A stretch of 20,661 bases of DNA, taken from NCBI GenBank assembly GCA_016872875.1, contig VGYW01000108.1, forward strand, positions 1-20,661, given 5' to 3'. Made by a program: the position numbers and the translations under genes. The DNA comes from Planctomycetota bacterium. Lineage in GTDB: Bacteria; Planctomycetota; PUPC01; DSUN01. Positions 6,787 through 13,639 of the stretch are shown here, one piece after another. Below the pieces are notes generated by a model. The model ran no database searches, was not told the DNA's origin, and worked only from the letters and a program-made list of their open reading frames with translations. Numbering within the stretch: the stretch's first letter is position 1; the number at the start of each line of letters is the position of its first letter.

Positions 6787-6820
6787 GTGGCCGCGCCCCG
6801 GGCATCGGGGCCGCGGCCAC
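6787..6820 (-). terminator. Strong GC hairpin after the 127-aa gene
   Basis: Arms of 14-15 bp (GTGGCCGCGCCCCG against CGGGGCCGCGGCCAC, one bulge) with a 5-nt loop, followed on the minus strand by TTTCATT. It lies 22 bp past the stop at 6842 and reads as an intrinsic terminator with a short T-run. Confidence 0.6.
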
Positions 6821-6822
6821 GG

Positions 6823-6846
6823 AGTAGCTTCGGAGCTGAAGCTACT
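6823..6846. repeat. Second hairpin overlapping the stop of the 127-aa gene
   Basis: Perfect 9-bp arms AGTAGCTTC and GAAGCTACT with a 6-nt loop. The right arm covers the TAG stop at 6842-6844. Together with the next hairpin it forms a double stem at the 3' end of the transcript. Confidence 0.6.
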
Positions 6847-7225
6847 TCACCGGCTTGTCCTTCCTGGGGGGCTTGACGAACTCTTCGCAGGTCTGGACGG
6901 TGAGCCACTTGTTGCCATCCTTCTCCTCGATGGTGCCAGTGGCCTTGACCCGCTTGCCATCGAAGTCGGCGACCTTCTTGCCGTTGTCGTCGAGGACGAC
7001 GCTGTAGACGGCGGGGGTCTTGCCCGCGGTGCTGATGGTGATGCTCTTGATGGCCTCGGTCTCAGCGCCCTTGTCGTCCTTGACCTTCTCCTTGGTGACG
7101 GCGACGGTTCCGACGACGGGCTTGGGCTTGGCCGGCTTGTCGGGCTTCTCGCGGGCCATCGCCTGGCCCGCCACCAGCACAAGCCCGATGCAGAAACCAA
7201 CGAGCGCGAAAAGCCTCGATCTCAC
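6842..7225 (-). CDS. Small secreted lysine-rich protein, OB-fold-like
   Basis: 127 aa. GTG 7225 is supported by AGGAGG seven bases upstream. A signal peptide is clear (residues 1-24, hydrophobic LFALVGFCIGLVLVAG, then AMA). The mature part starts Lys/Pro-rich (REKPDKPAKPKP), then has strands typical of a small beta barrel: VVGTVAVTKEK, SITISTAGKTPAVYSVVLDD, GKRVKATGTIEEKDGNKWLT. The 'V.G.V...K' and 'G..V.ATGTIEEKDG.KWLTV' pattern resembles small periplasmic OB-fold proteins common in planctomycete-type genomes. No enzymatic residues are evident. It follows the Kelch gene on the same strand but has a palindrome in between, and its own terminator-like hairpins downstream. The function is unknown. 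Confidence 0.75.
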   Translation of the reverse strand: MRSRLFALVGFCIGLVLVAGQAMAREKPDKPAKPKPVVGTVAVTKEKVKDDKGAETEAIKSITISTAGKTPAVYSVVLDDNGKKVADFDGKRVKATGTIEEKDGNKWLTVQTCEEFVKPPRKDKPVK

Positions 7226-7246
7226 GTGGCGACCTCCTGGGGTTGC

Positions 7247-7266
7247 GCCCTCGGCGCGCCGAGGGC
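7247..7266. repeat. Perfect 20-bp palindrome between Kelch and 127-aa genes
   Basis: GCCCTCGGCGCGCCGAGGGC is an exact palindrome, 22 bp upstream of GTG 7225. It could fold as a hairpin in the leader or act as a dyad protein site. Three AGGAGGT-like Shine-Dalgarno sequences lie around it on the minus strand (near 7231-7238, 7269-7276 and 7310-7319), and only the first has a start codon at a proper distance. Confidence 0.55.
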
Positions 7267-7339
7267 AGGACCTCCTTCATAGCCGAAGCCGAGCTGCCTT
7301 CTCGCCGTTCACCTCCTTTCGCCGCGTCGGCGGGCGGCG

Positions 7340-9451
7340 TCACTGGTGCCACTCGCCGACGTAGGGCACGTAGAAGGCCCGCCACTCGCGCCGCGACCAG
7401 ACCGGCTGCGAGGGCTCGCCTTCCTGGCCGAGGGCATCCACCGCCACTACCTCGTAGCGGCGGGTGGCCTCGCCAGACTGCTCATCCAGGAACTCAGTGG
7501 CGCTTATCGGCTGCGGCGTTAGCCGCACGATGGGGTTCTTGTCGTAGCGGCCATCGTGGCGGTAGACCAGGTAGCCCTTGGTCCCCCTCTCGCGGTTGGG
7601 CTGCCACTTGAGGCGGGTGGCGCCCGCCCCCTCTTCCTTTGAGAAGACGTGTTGCGGCGCGGCCGGGTAGGTGAAGGCGAAGGGCGAGGGGCCGCTGACT
7701 GCTCCCAGGCGGTTCACCGCGCGGACCCGATAGGCGTAAACCGCGAGGCGATAAGGCTTTCCGGTCGGGGCCAACTGGTCGGGCTTGAGGGGGGAGCCGC
7801 CGAGGGCGGGCTCGGCGGGAGCCTTCTGGCCCGCCGCCAGGTCAACCACGTCGTCCACAAAGCCAGCCTTGTCAATGGGTTCTGGCGTGAGGGGGCGGAA
7901 CTGGCCGATGCGCTTGACGCGCCCCACCGCGAGGTCACTCGTCGGGCGGTATCGCTGCTTGACGCGGAGGACCTCATCGGTCGAGTAGACCGCTACATCT
8001 GCGCGCTCGACGAGATAGCCCACCACATCCGCCTCCTCGGCCCTGGCCCACGCCAACGCGACCCGCCTCGGGCCGGCCACAGACACACAGAGGTCGGCCA
8101 CAGGCCGCGGCTGCGACCGGGCGATGAAGGAGGGCGTCCCCTCCTTCCCATCGGACTCGATGGCTCGGACCTGGTAGCAGTGAGTGACCCCTTTGGTGAG
8201 GTTCGTGTCGCTAAGTGTCGTGGCATCAAGGCCTTGGGCGATGGGCTTCCAGTCGGCCTCCCAGAGCGTCGGTCCCTCGGCGCGGTAGACGTTGTAGCGG
8301 GGCTTGGCTCCGTCGGCCGGCGGCTCCCAGGTCAGGGCCGTGCCCGCGGCGTCGGTCACGGCCCTCGGGTTCCTCGGCCTCGGCGGAGGGATGGGGGCCT
8401 CTGCGTACCGGAAGGTGAGAACCTGTTGCTCCTTGTCCGTGCGGTTCTCCAGGACGAAGAGGTTCTTGTCCGGCAAGTAGATGAGTACACGATTCCTGTT
8501 GCCCGAGGGGTCTGGCCCGCCCTTCATGTCGAGCCGTGTCCACTTGCTCTTCGCAACGTCGAGCGCCCAGGTCTCGAGAGTCTTGTCCTTCTCGCCATCG
8601 CGCTGGACGGAACAGAGGACGATGCCGTTGCGGGTGTCGGCGGCGAGGACCGGACTGGTTCGCTTGCCCGGCGGGTGGTCCGCTACGTCGAGGACTCGCC
8701 AGGAGTTACGGCGGAGGTCGTAGACCCAGGTCCGCTCGTCCTCCTGGAACTGGGAGCCGAAGAGGACGAAGAGGCGGTTGGCCGCGTCGTAGGTGAAGCC
8801 TGGCTGCGACAGGTTGGGCGCGGGCACGGGCGGCTTCGGCTTCATCTCGGTCCAAGTGTTTGTGTACAGGTCATATACGACTGTTCCGTGGCCGGAGCCC
8901 TCGCCTCCGTGAATGACCACAACCTCGTGGTGGGGGTCGTAAGCAGCGCCGCGGAGAGGGGCGGGCCAGACCTCCGGGCAGGGGCGCATGTAGCGCCAGG
9001 TGTTGGAGTCGAGGTCATAAGTCCAGACAGAGCTGTTCTTTAGCGAGATTTCGCGGGGGGACTGCCAGCCGTGGCTGCCGCTGAAGGCGGGGAAGCGGAT
9101 GAACTTGCGCGTGGCGTCGTGGAAGACGTTTTGCTGGTCGCAGCAAGTGCCTGGCGGAGCGTCGTTCGGTTCCTTCAGAGTCCAGATGTCGCCTTCGAGG
9201 TCATAGGTCCAGGTTTCGCTGTTCTGCTCGCCGCCGCCACCCTGATTGTGGCCGGCGTGGCGGATGAGGAGGCGCCGAAGCCAGTCGTAGCCATAGGTCG
9301 TCTCATAGCCCATTCTGGGCGAGGGCTTTGCGGCGCCTTCCCTGGGGTGCTGCTTCACCCAGGCCATGAGCGGATGGGGCGGGTCCGCGGCGGGGGCCGC
9401 GGCCCCACCCAGCGCCCCCAGGCCGAGGGCCAGGACGGGCCAGCTCCTCAT
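7340..9451 (-). CDS. Secreted Kelch-repeat and fibronectin type III protein
   Basis: 703 aa. ATG 9451 is preceded by AGGAAAGG seven bases away and opens a signal peptide (MRSWPVLALGLGALGGAAAP), so the longer reading frame to 9736 is rejected. Residues about 60-350 form a Kelch/galactose-oxidase-like propeller: repeated blades such as SETWTYDLEGDIWTL, SSVWTYDLDSNTWRYM, TVVYDLYTNTWTEM, RTWVYDLRRNSWRVL and LETWALDVAKSKWTRL. Residues about 365-700 contain about three fibronectin III domains, with signatures YNVYRAEGP, GYLVERADV and GYLVYRHDG. The protein is probably extracytoplasmic and binds a protein or glycan; no catalytic residues were identified. Both neighbours share its strand, with gaps of about 113 bp on each side, so independent transcription is possible. 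Confidence 0.85.
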   Translation of the reverse strand: MRSWPVLALGLGALGGAAAPAADPPHPLMAWVKQHPREGAAKPSPRMGYETTYGYDWLRRLLIRHAGHNQGGGGEQNSETWTYDLEGDIWTLKEPNDAPPGTCCDQQNVFHDATRKFIRFPAFSGSHGWQSPREISLKNSSVWTYDLDSNTWRYMRPCPEVWPAPLRGAAYDPHHEVVVIHGGEGSGHGTVVYDLYTNTWTEMKPKPPVPAPNLSQPGFTYDAANRLFVLFGSQFQEDERTWVYDLRRNSWRVLDVADHPPGKRTSPVLAADTRNGIVLCSVQRDGEKDKTLETWALDVAKSKWTRLDMKGGPDPSGNRNRVLIYLPDKNLFVLENRTDKEQQVLTFRYAEAPIPPPRPRNPRAVTDAAGTALTWEPPADGAKPRYNVYRAEGPTLWEADWKPIAQGLDATTLSDTNLTKGVTHCYQVRAIESDGKEGTPSFIARSQPRPVADLCVSVAGPRRVALAWARAEEADVVGYLVERADVAVYSTDEVLRVKQRYRPTSDLAVGRVKRIGQFRPLTPEPIDKAGFVDDVVDLAAGQKAPAEPALGGSPLKPDQLAPTGKPYRLAVYAYRVRAVNRLGAVSGPSPFAFTYPAAPQHVFSKEEGAGATRLKWQPNRERGTKGYLVYRHDGRYDKNPIVRLTPQPISATEFLDEQSGEATRRYEVVAVDALGQEGEPSQPVWSRREWRAFYVPYVGEWHQ

Positions 9452-9531
9452 TGCGGTGCCTTTCCTGACGGGTGTGGGGAGGGAACAGGGGCCACGGCTG
9501 GAGACAAGCGGCTCGCTTGCCTCGGTCGCGC

Positions 9532-9559
9532 GCGTTTGGAGTGCGAGCTTTGGCCCGTC
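9532..9559. repeat. Half copy of the GTAGTGCGGCC palindromic family
   Basis: GCGTTTGGAGTGCGAGCTTT continuing GGCCCGTC matches the right half of the 6698-6757 element read on the opposite strand, with several differences. It lies just past the HU stop codon. Confidence 0.45.
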
Positions 9560-9564
9560 TCTTC

Positions 9565-9897
9565 TCAGCAGCCGGGGGCCGCCGGCTGTCCGGCGTTGCC
9601 TTCGTCTGGCGCGCCGGCGTTGATGATGGCCCTCATCTCCTTGCCCATCTTGAAGTCCACAACGGTCTTGGGTGGGACTTCGACGATCTCGCCGGTCTTG
9701 GGGTTCCTGGCCTTTCGCGCGGCGCGCGAGACGCACTCGAAGACGCCGAAGTCGCGGAACTCCAGGCGCTTGCCCCTGGCCAGTTCGTCAATGCAGGCGT
9801 CGAGAAACGTCTGCACCACCTCGCGGACGAGCATCTGCCGCAGCTTCAGCTTGTCCGCCACTACGTTCGTGAGCTCCTTCTTGCTCGTCGTCCCCAT
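9565..9897 (-). CDS. HU/IHF-family DNA-binding protein
   Basis: 110 aa, slightly longer than the usual 90-100. HU and IHF dimers bend DNA and organise the nucleoid. ATG 9897 has GGAAAGGGG six bases upstream. The N-terminal helices (KKELTNVVADKLKLRQMLVR), the GKRLEFRDFGVFE turn, and the DNA-binding beta arm with RNPKTGE (intercalating Pro) and PPKTVVDFKMGKEMR are all present. A 15-20 residue Ala/Gly/Pro tail follows the normal end (INAGAPDEG to PGC). A strong promoter lies at 10056-10084, and a roughly 150-nt leader contains an inverted repeat (9984-10009) that may be regulatory. Whether it is a homodimeric HU or an IHF-like partner cannot be told from sequence alone. Confidence 0.95.
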   Translation of the reverse strand: MGTTSKKELTNVVADKLKLRQMLVREVVQTFLDACIDELARGKRLEFRDFGVFECVSRAARKARNPKTGEIVEVPPKTVVDFKMGKEMRAIINAGAPDEGNAGQPAAPGC

Positions 9898-9983
9898 CTC
9901 TGACCCCTTTCCAGCCAGTTGGCCCTGGGTACGCTCCTGAACCGAGCCCGGTTCGCCCAGACTTACGCCTCAGCCGTTAACGC

Positions 9984-10009
9984 TAAGCGCTGATGTTCTT
10001 TAGCGCTTA
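9984..10009. repeat. Inverted repeat in the HU leader
   Basis: Perfect 8-bp arms TAAGCGCT and AGCGCTTA separated by 10 bp, about 90-110 bp upstream of the HU start and downstream of its promoter. It could be an operator or a leader hairpin. No T-run follows. Confidence 0.4.
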
Positions 10010-10055
10010 CGCACGGGGGCTTCGACGCATGTTGCGCTAGTCCGGGGGGCGCCTG

Positions 10056-10084
10056 ATTCTAGCATGGCAAGGCGCCGATTGCAA
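10056..10084 (-). promoter_or_regulatory. Sigma70-like promoter for the HU gene
   Basis: On the minus strand TTGCAA (10084-10079), a 17-bp spacer and TAGAAT (10061-10056). AT-rich sequence (AATTTCCACAATTTC) lies directly upstream of the -35 and could act as an UP element. The miniature transposon begins just behind it. Confidence 0.65.
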
Positions 10085-10095
10085 CCGAAATTGTG

Positions 10096-10255
10096 GAAAT
10101 TCGGTAATGCCTCAGTAACGGGTGGCGGCGGAAGGGCTTCTCAGTTTGTAGTGCGGCCTTTAGGCCGTCGCAGGCCCAAGAGACGGGCTGAAGCCCGCAC
10201 TACGAACATGCGCCACACACTGCCGCCACCCGTAACTGAGGCATTACGAAATTCG
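10096..10255. mobile_element. 144-bp miniature inverted-repeat transposable element with 8-bp target duplication
   Basis: The element spans 10104-10247. Its ends are inverted: GTAATGCCTCAGTAACGGGT on the left and the reverse complement GTAATGCCTCAGTTACGGGT on the right. The similarity runs about 26 bp with one mismatch. Exact direct repeats GAAATTCG lie outside both ends (10096-10103 and 10248-10255), the hallmark of transposition. No transposase is encoded. Ends starting GTAA plus an 8-bp duplication match what is known for the IS66 family, so it was probably mobilised by such a transposase; that family assignment is inference. The centre holds a GTAGTGCGGCC palindrome. The insertion split an older hairpin (GCAACCG 10081 with CGGTTGC 10259). 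Confidence 0.85.
10144..10207. repeat. GTAGTGCGGCC palindromic element nested inside the miniature transposon
   Basis: The ends GTTTGTAGTGCGG and CCGCACTACGAAC are inverted and enclose two inner hairpins (GGCCTTTAGGCC, GGGCTGAAGCCC). It is the best-preserved copy of the family found at 6698-6757. Confidence 0.75.
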
Positions 10256-10415
10256 AGGCGGTTGCGTTGTGGGGATCTGGTGGACGTTGTGCACGAGGCG
10301 GCGGTGGCCAACCGCGTGAGTTCGACGATGGACGGGGATGACGCGCTGCTTCCCGCCCTCCTGAAGGAGCCGACAGCCAACCTCCCCGCGCCGCCCGAGC
10401 CCTCCGCCAATTTTG
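10256..10415. other. Non-coding remainder of the divergent region
   Basis: Between the miniature transposon and the discoidin promoter I see no supported gene. Short ORFs on both strands lack ribosome binding sites and run across the transposon, which argues against them. Confidence 0.4.
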
Positions 10416-10445
10416 TTGGAATCTGCCGCCCGATCTGAGTATAAT
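10416..10445 (+). promoter_or_regulatory. Sigma70-like promoter for the discoidin/Agl23 operon
   Basis: TTGGAA (10416-10421), an 18-bp spacer and perfect TATAAT (10440-10445), about 64 bp before ATG 10509. A run of eight T residues lies in the leader at about 10483-10490. Confidence 0.6.
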
Positions 10446-10508
10446 GTCCGGTGGAAGCCGAATGGGACTTGTTCGTGTGGCCTTTTTTTTCCGAAGGAGT
10501 CGATGCCG

Positions 10509-11210
10509 ATGTCGAGCCGGTGGTTGGTGGGCGCGGGGGCTGTGGCGGCAGGATTCGTCATTCTGAGCCTCGGTGGCGGAACGGCTCGCGCGGCAGAGCC
10601 CGCGAAAGAGGGGCTCGAGGAGCTGAAGCCCGAGCTGCCTCTCCCGATGTTCCGCGGCACGCCGAAGGATATCAAGCTCTCCGAGCACATGCGCAAGCCG
10701 TCGGGCAAGCCGCGCCCAGCCTTCATGGTCCCCAAGGGCGCGAAGAACGTCGCACTCAAGAAGCCAGTCACCAGCAGCGACGATGCGCCGATCATCGGCG
10801 AGCTCGCGCAAGTGACCGACGGCGATAAGAAGGGCAGCGATGGCTCCTACGTGGAGCTCGGCCCAGGACGCCAGTGGGTCCAGATTGACCTGAAGGAGAA
10901 GTTCGACATCCACGCCATCCTGCTCTGGCACTTCCACGGCGAGGCCCGCTTCTACCACGATGTCGTCATCCAGGTCGCCGACGACGCGGACTTCATTGCG
11001 AACGTCCGGACACTCTTCAATAACGACTACGACAACTCGTCCGGCCTGGGCATCGGCAAGGACCTTGAGTACATGGAGAGCTACGAGGGCGAGCTCGTCC
11101 CGGTGAAGGACACGACGGCCCGCTTCCTCCGCCTCTACTCGAAGGGCAGCACAGCGAACGACATGAACCACTACACCGAGGTCGAGGTGTACGCCACGCC
11201 AGCCAAGTGA
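10509..11210 (+). CDS. Secreted discoidin-like (F5/8 type C) protein, paralog 1
   Basis: 233 aa. Two in-frame ATGs (10503 and 10509) follow GAAGGAG; the second has the better spacing and is chosen. A signal peptide is clear (WLVGAGAVAAGFVILSLGGG, then TARAA). A Pro-rich linker (residues about 30-75) leads to a galactose-binding jelly-roll: NVALKKPVTSSDD, VTDGDKKGSDGSYVELG, QWVQIDLKEKFDIHAILLWH and FLRLYSKGSTANDMNHYTEV. The start of the domain and the 'QWVQIDL' strand are typical of F5/8C carbohydrate-binding modules. An inner stretch, TLFNNDYDNSSGLGIGKD, looks family-specific. It is the first gene of a three-gene operon and probably binds surface glycan; the ligand is unknown. Confidence 0.85.
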   Translation: MSSRWLVGAGAVAAGFVILSLGGGTARAAEPAKEGLEELKPELPLPMFRGTPKDIKLSEHMRKPSGKPRPAFMVPKGAKNVALKKPVTSSDDAPIIGELAQVTDGDKKGSDGSYVELGPGRQWVQIDLKEKFDIHAILLWHFHGEARFYHDVVIQVADDADFIANVRTLFNNDYDNSSGLGIGKDLEYMESYEGELVPVKDTTARFLRLYSKGSTANDMNHYTEVEVYATPAK

Positions 11211-11221
11211 GGGGGCCGGCA

Positions 11222-11932
11222 ATGCTCCGCTTCTGCGTGCTCGCCGCGGCTCTGGCAGGGGCCGTCGCGGCCTGCTTGGTCTGCACCACCACTGGCCCGT
11301 GGGCCGCCGAGGCAAGGGGCGGACAAGGGCTGGTCCCCGTCAAGCTCGACTTCCCGAAGGCAATCCCCATCCCGAGCCCCAAGAACTTCAGGCCCAACGA
11401 GCACCAGGAGCCGCCTCCGCCTGCCGACGCCCGGCCCCCGCAGCTCCTCGCGCCCGATGGCGCCACGAACATCGCCCTGAAGAAACCCGTCACCAGCAGC
11501 GACGACTCGCCCATCCACGGCGAGCATGCCCAGCTCACCGATGGCGATAAGAGGGGCACGGAGGACACAGTTTTGGAGCTCGGCCCCGGGCGCCAGTGGG
11601 TCCAGATTGACCTCAAGGGCAAGCACAACATCCACGGCGTCGTCGTCTGGCACTTCCGCCCCGCCCTGCGCTACTACCACGACGTCGTCGTCCAGGTCGC
11701 CGACGACCCGGACTTCATCGCAAACGTCCGAACCCTCTTCAACAGCGACTACGACAACAGCTCCGGCCTCGGCATCGGCAAGGACCGCGAGTACATGGAG
11801 ACCCATCACGGCCGGGTTATCCCCTGCAAGGACATTGCCGCGGCGTATGTGCGGCTCTACTCCCGCGGCAGCACCGAGAACGACATGAATCATTACGTGG
11901 AGGTGGAGGTCTACGGCACGCCGGCAAGATGA
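11222..11932 (+). CDS. Secreted discoidin-like (F5/8 type C) protein, paralog 2
   Basis: 236 aa. ATG 11222 has GAGGGGG seven bases upstream and lies 11 bp past the first paralog's stop, so it is probably co-translated. Residues 1-32 are a signal peptide with a hydrophobic core (FCVLAAALAGAVAACLVC); the Cys residues there could suggest a lipoprotein, but no clean lipobox is visible. From residue about 80 to the end it closely parallels paralog 1 (NIALKKPVTSSDDSPIHGEH, QWVQIDLKGKHNIHGVVVWH, DNSSGLGIGKDREYMETHHG, NDMNHYVEVEVYG), which shows tandem duplication. The Pro-rich N-terminal linkers differ more than the domains. Its stop overlaps the next start as ATGA, linking it to the membrane glycosyltransferase. 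Confidence 0.85.
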   Translation: MLRFCVLAAALAGAVAACLVCTTTGPWAAEARGGQGLVPVKLDFPKAIPIPSPKNFRPNEHQEPPPPADARPPQLLAPDGATNIALKKPVTSSDDSPIHGEHAQLTDGDKRGTEDTVLELGPGRQWVQIDLKGKHNIHGVVVWHFRPALRYYHDVVVQVADDPDFIANVRTLFNSDYDNSSGLGIGKDREYMETHHGRVIPCKDIAAAYVRLYSRGSTENDMNHYVEVEVYGTPAR

Positions 11933-13542
11933 CCCGTCGCATCGTCCCCATCGCAGCCCTTTTCGCCGTGGCAGCCGGAGCATTGGCCCTCCGGCTGCCA
12001 CGCCTTGCTTTACGCCCGATGCACGGCGATGAGGCGGTGGAGGCATTCAAGACCGGCGTCCTCTACGACGAGGGCTTCTACCGCTACGACCCGCACGAAT
12101 ACCACGGCCCCTCCCTGCACTACGCGACCCTGCCTTTCCTGTGGCTCAGCGGGGCTGGGAGCTTCGCCGAGTCGTCCGAAGTCACGTTCCGCCTTGTGGA
12201 TGTGGCTTTCGGCGTCGGCCTCATCCTGCTCCTGCCGCTCCTTGCCGATGGCCTCGGCTGGCCCGCCACGCTTGCGGCGGCCCTCCTGACCGCCATCTCG
12301 CCCGCGATGGTCTTCTACAACCGCTACTACATCCACGAGACGCCCCTCGTCTTCTTCACCCTTGCCGCAATCGCAACTGCTTGGCGCTACACGAGATGCG
12401 GCAAGCTCGTCTGGGCCATCCTCGCCGCCGTCTCCCTCGCCCTCATGCACGCGACGAAGGAAACCTGCATCCTCGCCTTCGCCGCCATGGCCCTGGCGCT
12501 CGCCGCAAGTGTCGGCTGGCGCTGGCTTTGGGGCATGCGCCCTCCCGAAGGCTCCAACGCCTTCGGGAGGTTACGCTGGACCCACCTCGCCATCGCCCTC
12601 GCCGCCGCCCTCGCCGTCTCCGTTCTTCTCTTCTCCTCATTCTTCACGAACTGGCGTGGCTTGCTCGATTCTATCTTGACATTTGCCAACTACTTACGTC
12701 GCTCTGGCGGGGCCGGCATGCACGACAAGCCCTGGAACTACTACCTCAAGCTCCTCGACCACTTTCAGTATGGCCGCGGCCCGGTCTGGAGCGAGACCCT
12801 CATCCTCGCCTTCGCCGCGGTCGGTTTCGTCGCCGCCCTCTGGCCCTCGCCCCTCGCCCCTCGTCCCTCGCCCCTCTTGCCCTTCCTCGCCTTCTACACC
12901 CTCTTCCTCACCGCCCTCTACTCCGCGGTGCCCTACAAGACGCCGTGGTGCATGTTGAGCTTTCTCAATGGCTTATGTCTTCTGGCGGGCGTGGGGGCCG
13001 CGGCGCTCGTCAGGCTTGTGCCCACCCACCTCCTCAAGGGCGTCGCGCTGGCGGCGCTCGCCGTGCCCACCTGGCAGCTCGCGGTGCAGGCATACCGCGC
13101 AAGCCTCGACCGCCGTTGGGTTTGCGACACCCGCAACCCCCTCGTCTACGCCCACACGGTGTTCGACCTCCTCGAAATCCCGCGTCGCGCCGAGCAGCTC
13201 GCCGCGCTGCATCCCCTTGGGCGCCAAATGGTTATAAAGATCATCGCACCCGGCCGCGACTACTGGCCCCTCCCCTTCTACCTACGCCGCTTCCCGAACT
13301 GCGGCTACTGGCCCAAAGAGGACCCGAGGACTGGTGGGGTCGTCGAGCTAATCCCCTCCGACCCCGACGCCGACCTGATCATCGCCTCGCCCGACGTGGC
13401 GGACCAGCTCGAGCCGAAGCTCCGCGCCGCCTACTTCACCGAGATCCGGGGCCTGCGCCCCGGCGTCCTCCTGAGCGTCTACATTCGCCGCGAGCTCTGG
13501 GACGCCTTCATCCGCGCGCAGTCCCGCCCCGCCGCCCCCTGA
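11929..13542 (+). CDS. Agl23-type polytopic membrane glycosyltransferase (TIGR03663-like, GT-C fold)
   Basis: 537 aa. ATG 11929 overlaps the preceding stop in ATGA. After TM1 (residues about 6-23) comes the motif RPMHGDEAVEAF, with the acidic pair expected in the first extracytoplasmic loop of GT-C enzymes, then EYHGPSLHY and FYNRYYIHETP, signatures I associate with the flippase-associated Agl23/TIGR03663 family. About ten hydrophobic helices follow up to residue about 390, and a soluble C-terminal part of about 150 residues. It probably uses a lipid-linked sugar to modify glycan or protein outside the membrane. Two repeats lie inside the gene, both in loops: a perfect hairpin (12541-12570) and a CCCTCGC heptad tract (12844-12878). 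The family call is fairly firm; the substrate is unknown. Confidence 0.85.
   Translation: MTRRIVPIAALFAVAAGALALRLPRLALRPMHGDEAVEAFKTGVLYDEGFYRYDPHEYHGPSLHYATLPFLWLSGAGSFAESSEVTFRLVDVAFGVGLILLLPLLADGLGWPATLAAALLTAISPAMVFYNRYYIHETPLVFFTLAAIATAWRYTRCGKLVWAILAAVSLALMHATKETCILAFAAMALALAASVGWRWLWGMRPPEGSNAFGRLRWTHLAIALAAALAVSVLLFSSFFTNWRGLLDSILTFANYLRRSGGAGMHDKPWNYYLKLLDHFQYGRGPVWSETLILAFAAVGFVAALWPSPLAPRPSPLLPFLAFYTLFLTALYSAVPYKTPWCMLSFLNGLCLLAGVGAAALVRLVPTHLLKGVALAALAVPTWQLAVQAYRASLDRRWVCDTRNPLVYAHTVFDLLEIPRRAEQLAALHPLGRQMVIKIIAPGRDYWPLPFYLRRFPNCGYWPKEDPRTGGVVELIPSDPDADLIIASPDVADQLEPKLRAAYFTEIRGLRPGVLLSVYIRRELWDAFIRAQSRPAAP
12541..12570. repeat. Perfect 12-bp-arm hairpin inside the Agl23-like gene
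   Basis: CCTCCCGAAGGC, a 6-nt loop TCCAAC, then GCCTTCGGGAGG. In frame it encodes PPEGSNAFGR in a loop between hydrophobic helices. A stem this perfect in coding DNA suggests an inserted palindromic repeat. Confidence 0.7.
12844..12878 (+). repeat. CCCTCGC heptad tract inside the Agl23-like gene
   Basis: Five 7-bp units in exact phase (CCCTCGC twice, CCCTCGT, CCCTCGC, CCCTCTT). It encodes PSPLAPRPSPLLP in a loop between two hydrophobic helices. Confidence 0.75.
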
Positions 13543-13551
13543 TCTTCCCCG

Positions 13552-13593
13552 CTCGAGAGTGCCACTCGTGTGCCTCATACAGTGGCACTCTCG
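13552..13593. repeat. GAGAGTGCCACT palindrome, copy 1
   Basis: CGAGAGTGCCACT and AGTGGCACTCTCG are inverted with a 13-16 bp centre. It starts about 10 bp after the Agl23-like stop codon and could work as a transcript-end hairpin. Confidence 0.65.
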
Positions 13594-13639
13594 TAGGCAG
13601 TACCAAGCCCTTGACCCACAGGGAGTTACGACAGGCCGG

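Noticed and set aside
7649..9043. 464-aa plus-strand ORF
   Set aside because: It is antisense to the Kelch/fibronectin gene, whose repeat structure is unmistakable. No ribosome binding site or domain was seen in it.
9452..9736. N-terminal extension of the Kelch protein to 9736
   Set aside because: It overlaps the HU gene in another frame and would bury the signal peptide. ATG 9451 has a proper ribosome binding site.
10064..10438. 124-aa plus-strand ORF across the miniature transposon
   Set aside because: It is composed of translated repeat sequence, has no ribosome binding site, and crosses the HU promoter and the operon -35 box.
10200..11315. 371-aa minus-strand ORF
   Set aside because: It is antisense to the first discoidin gene and crosses the operon promoter and part of the miniature transposon.
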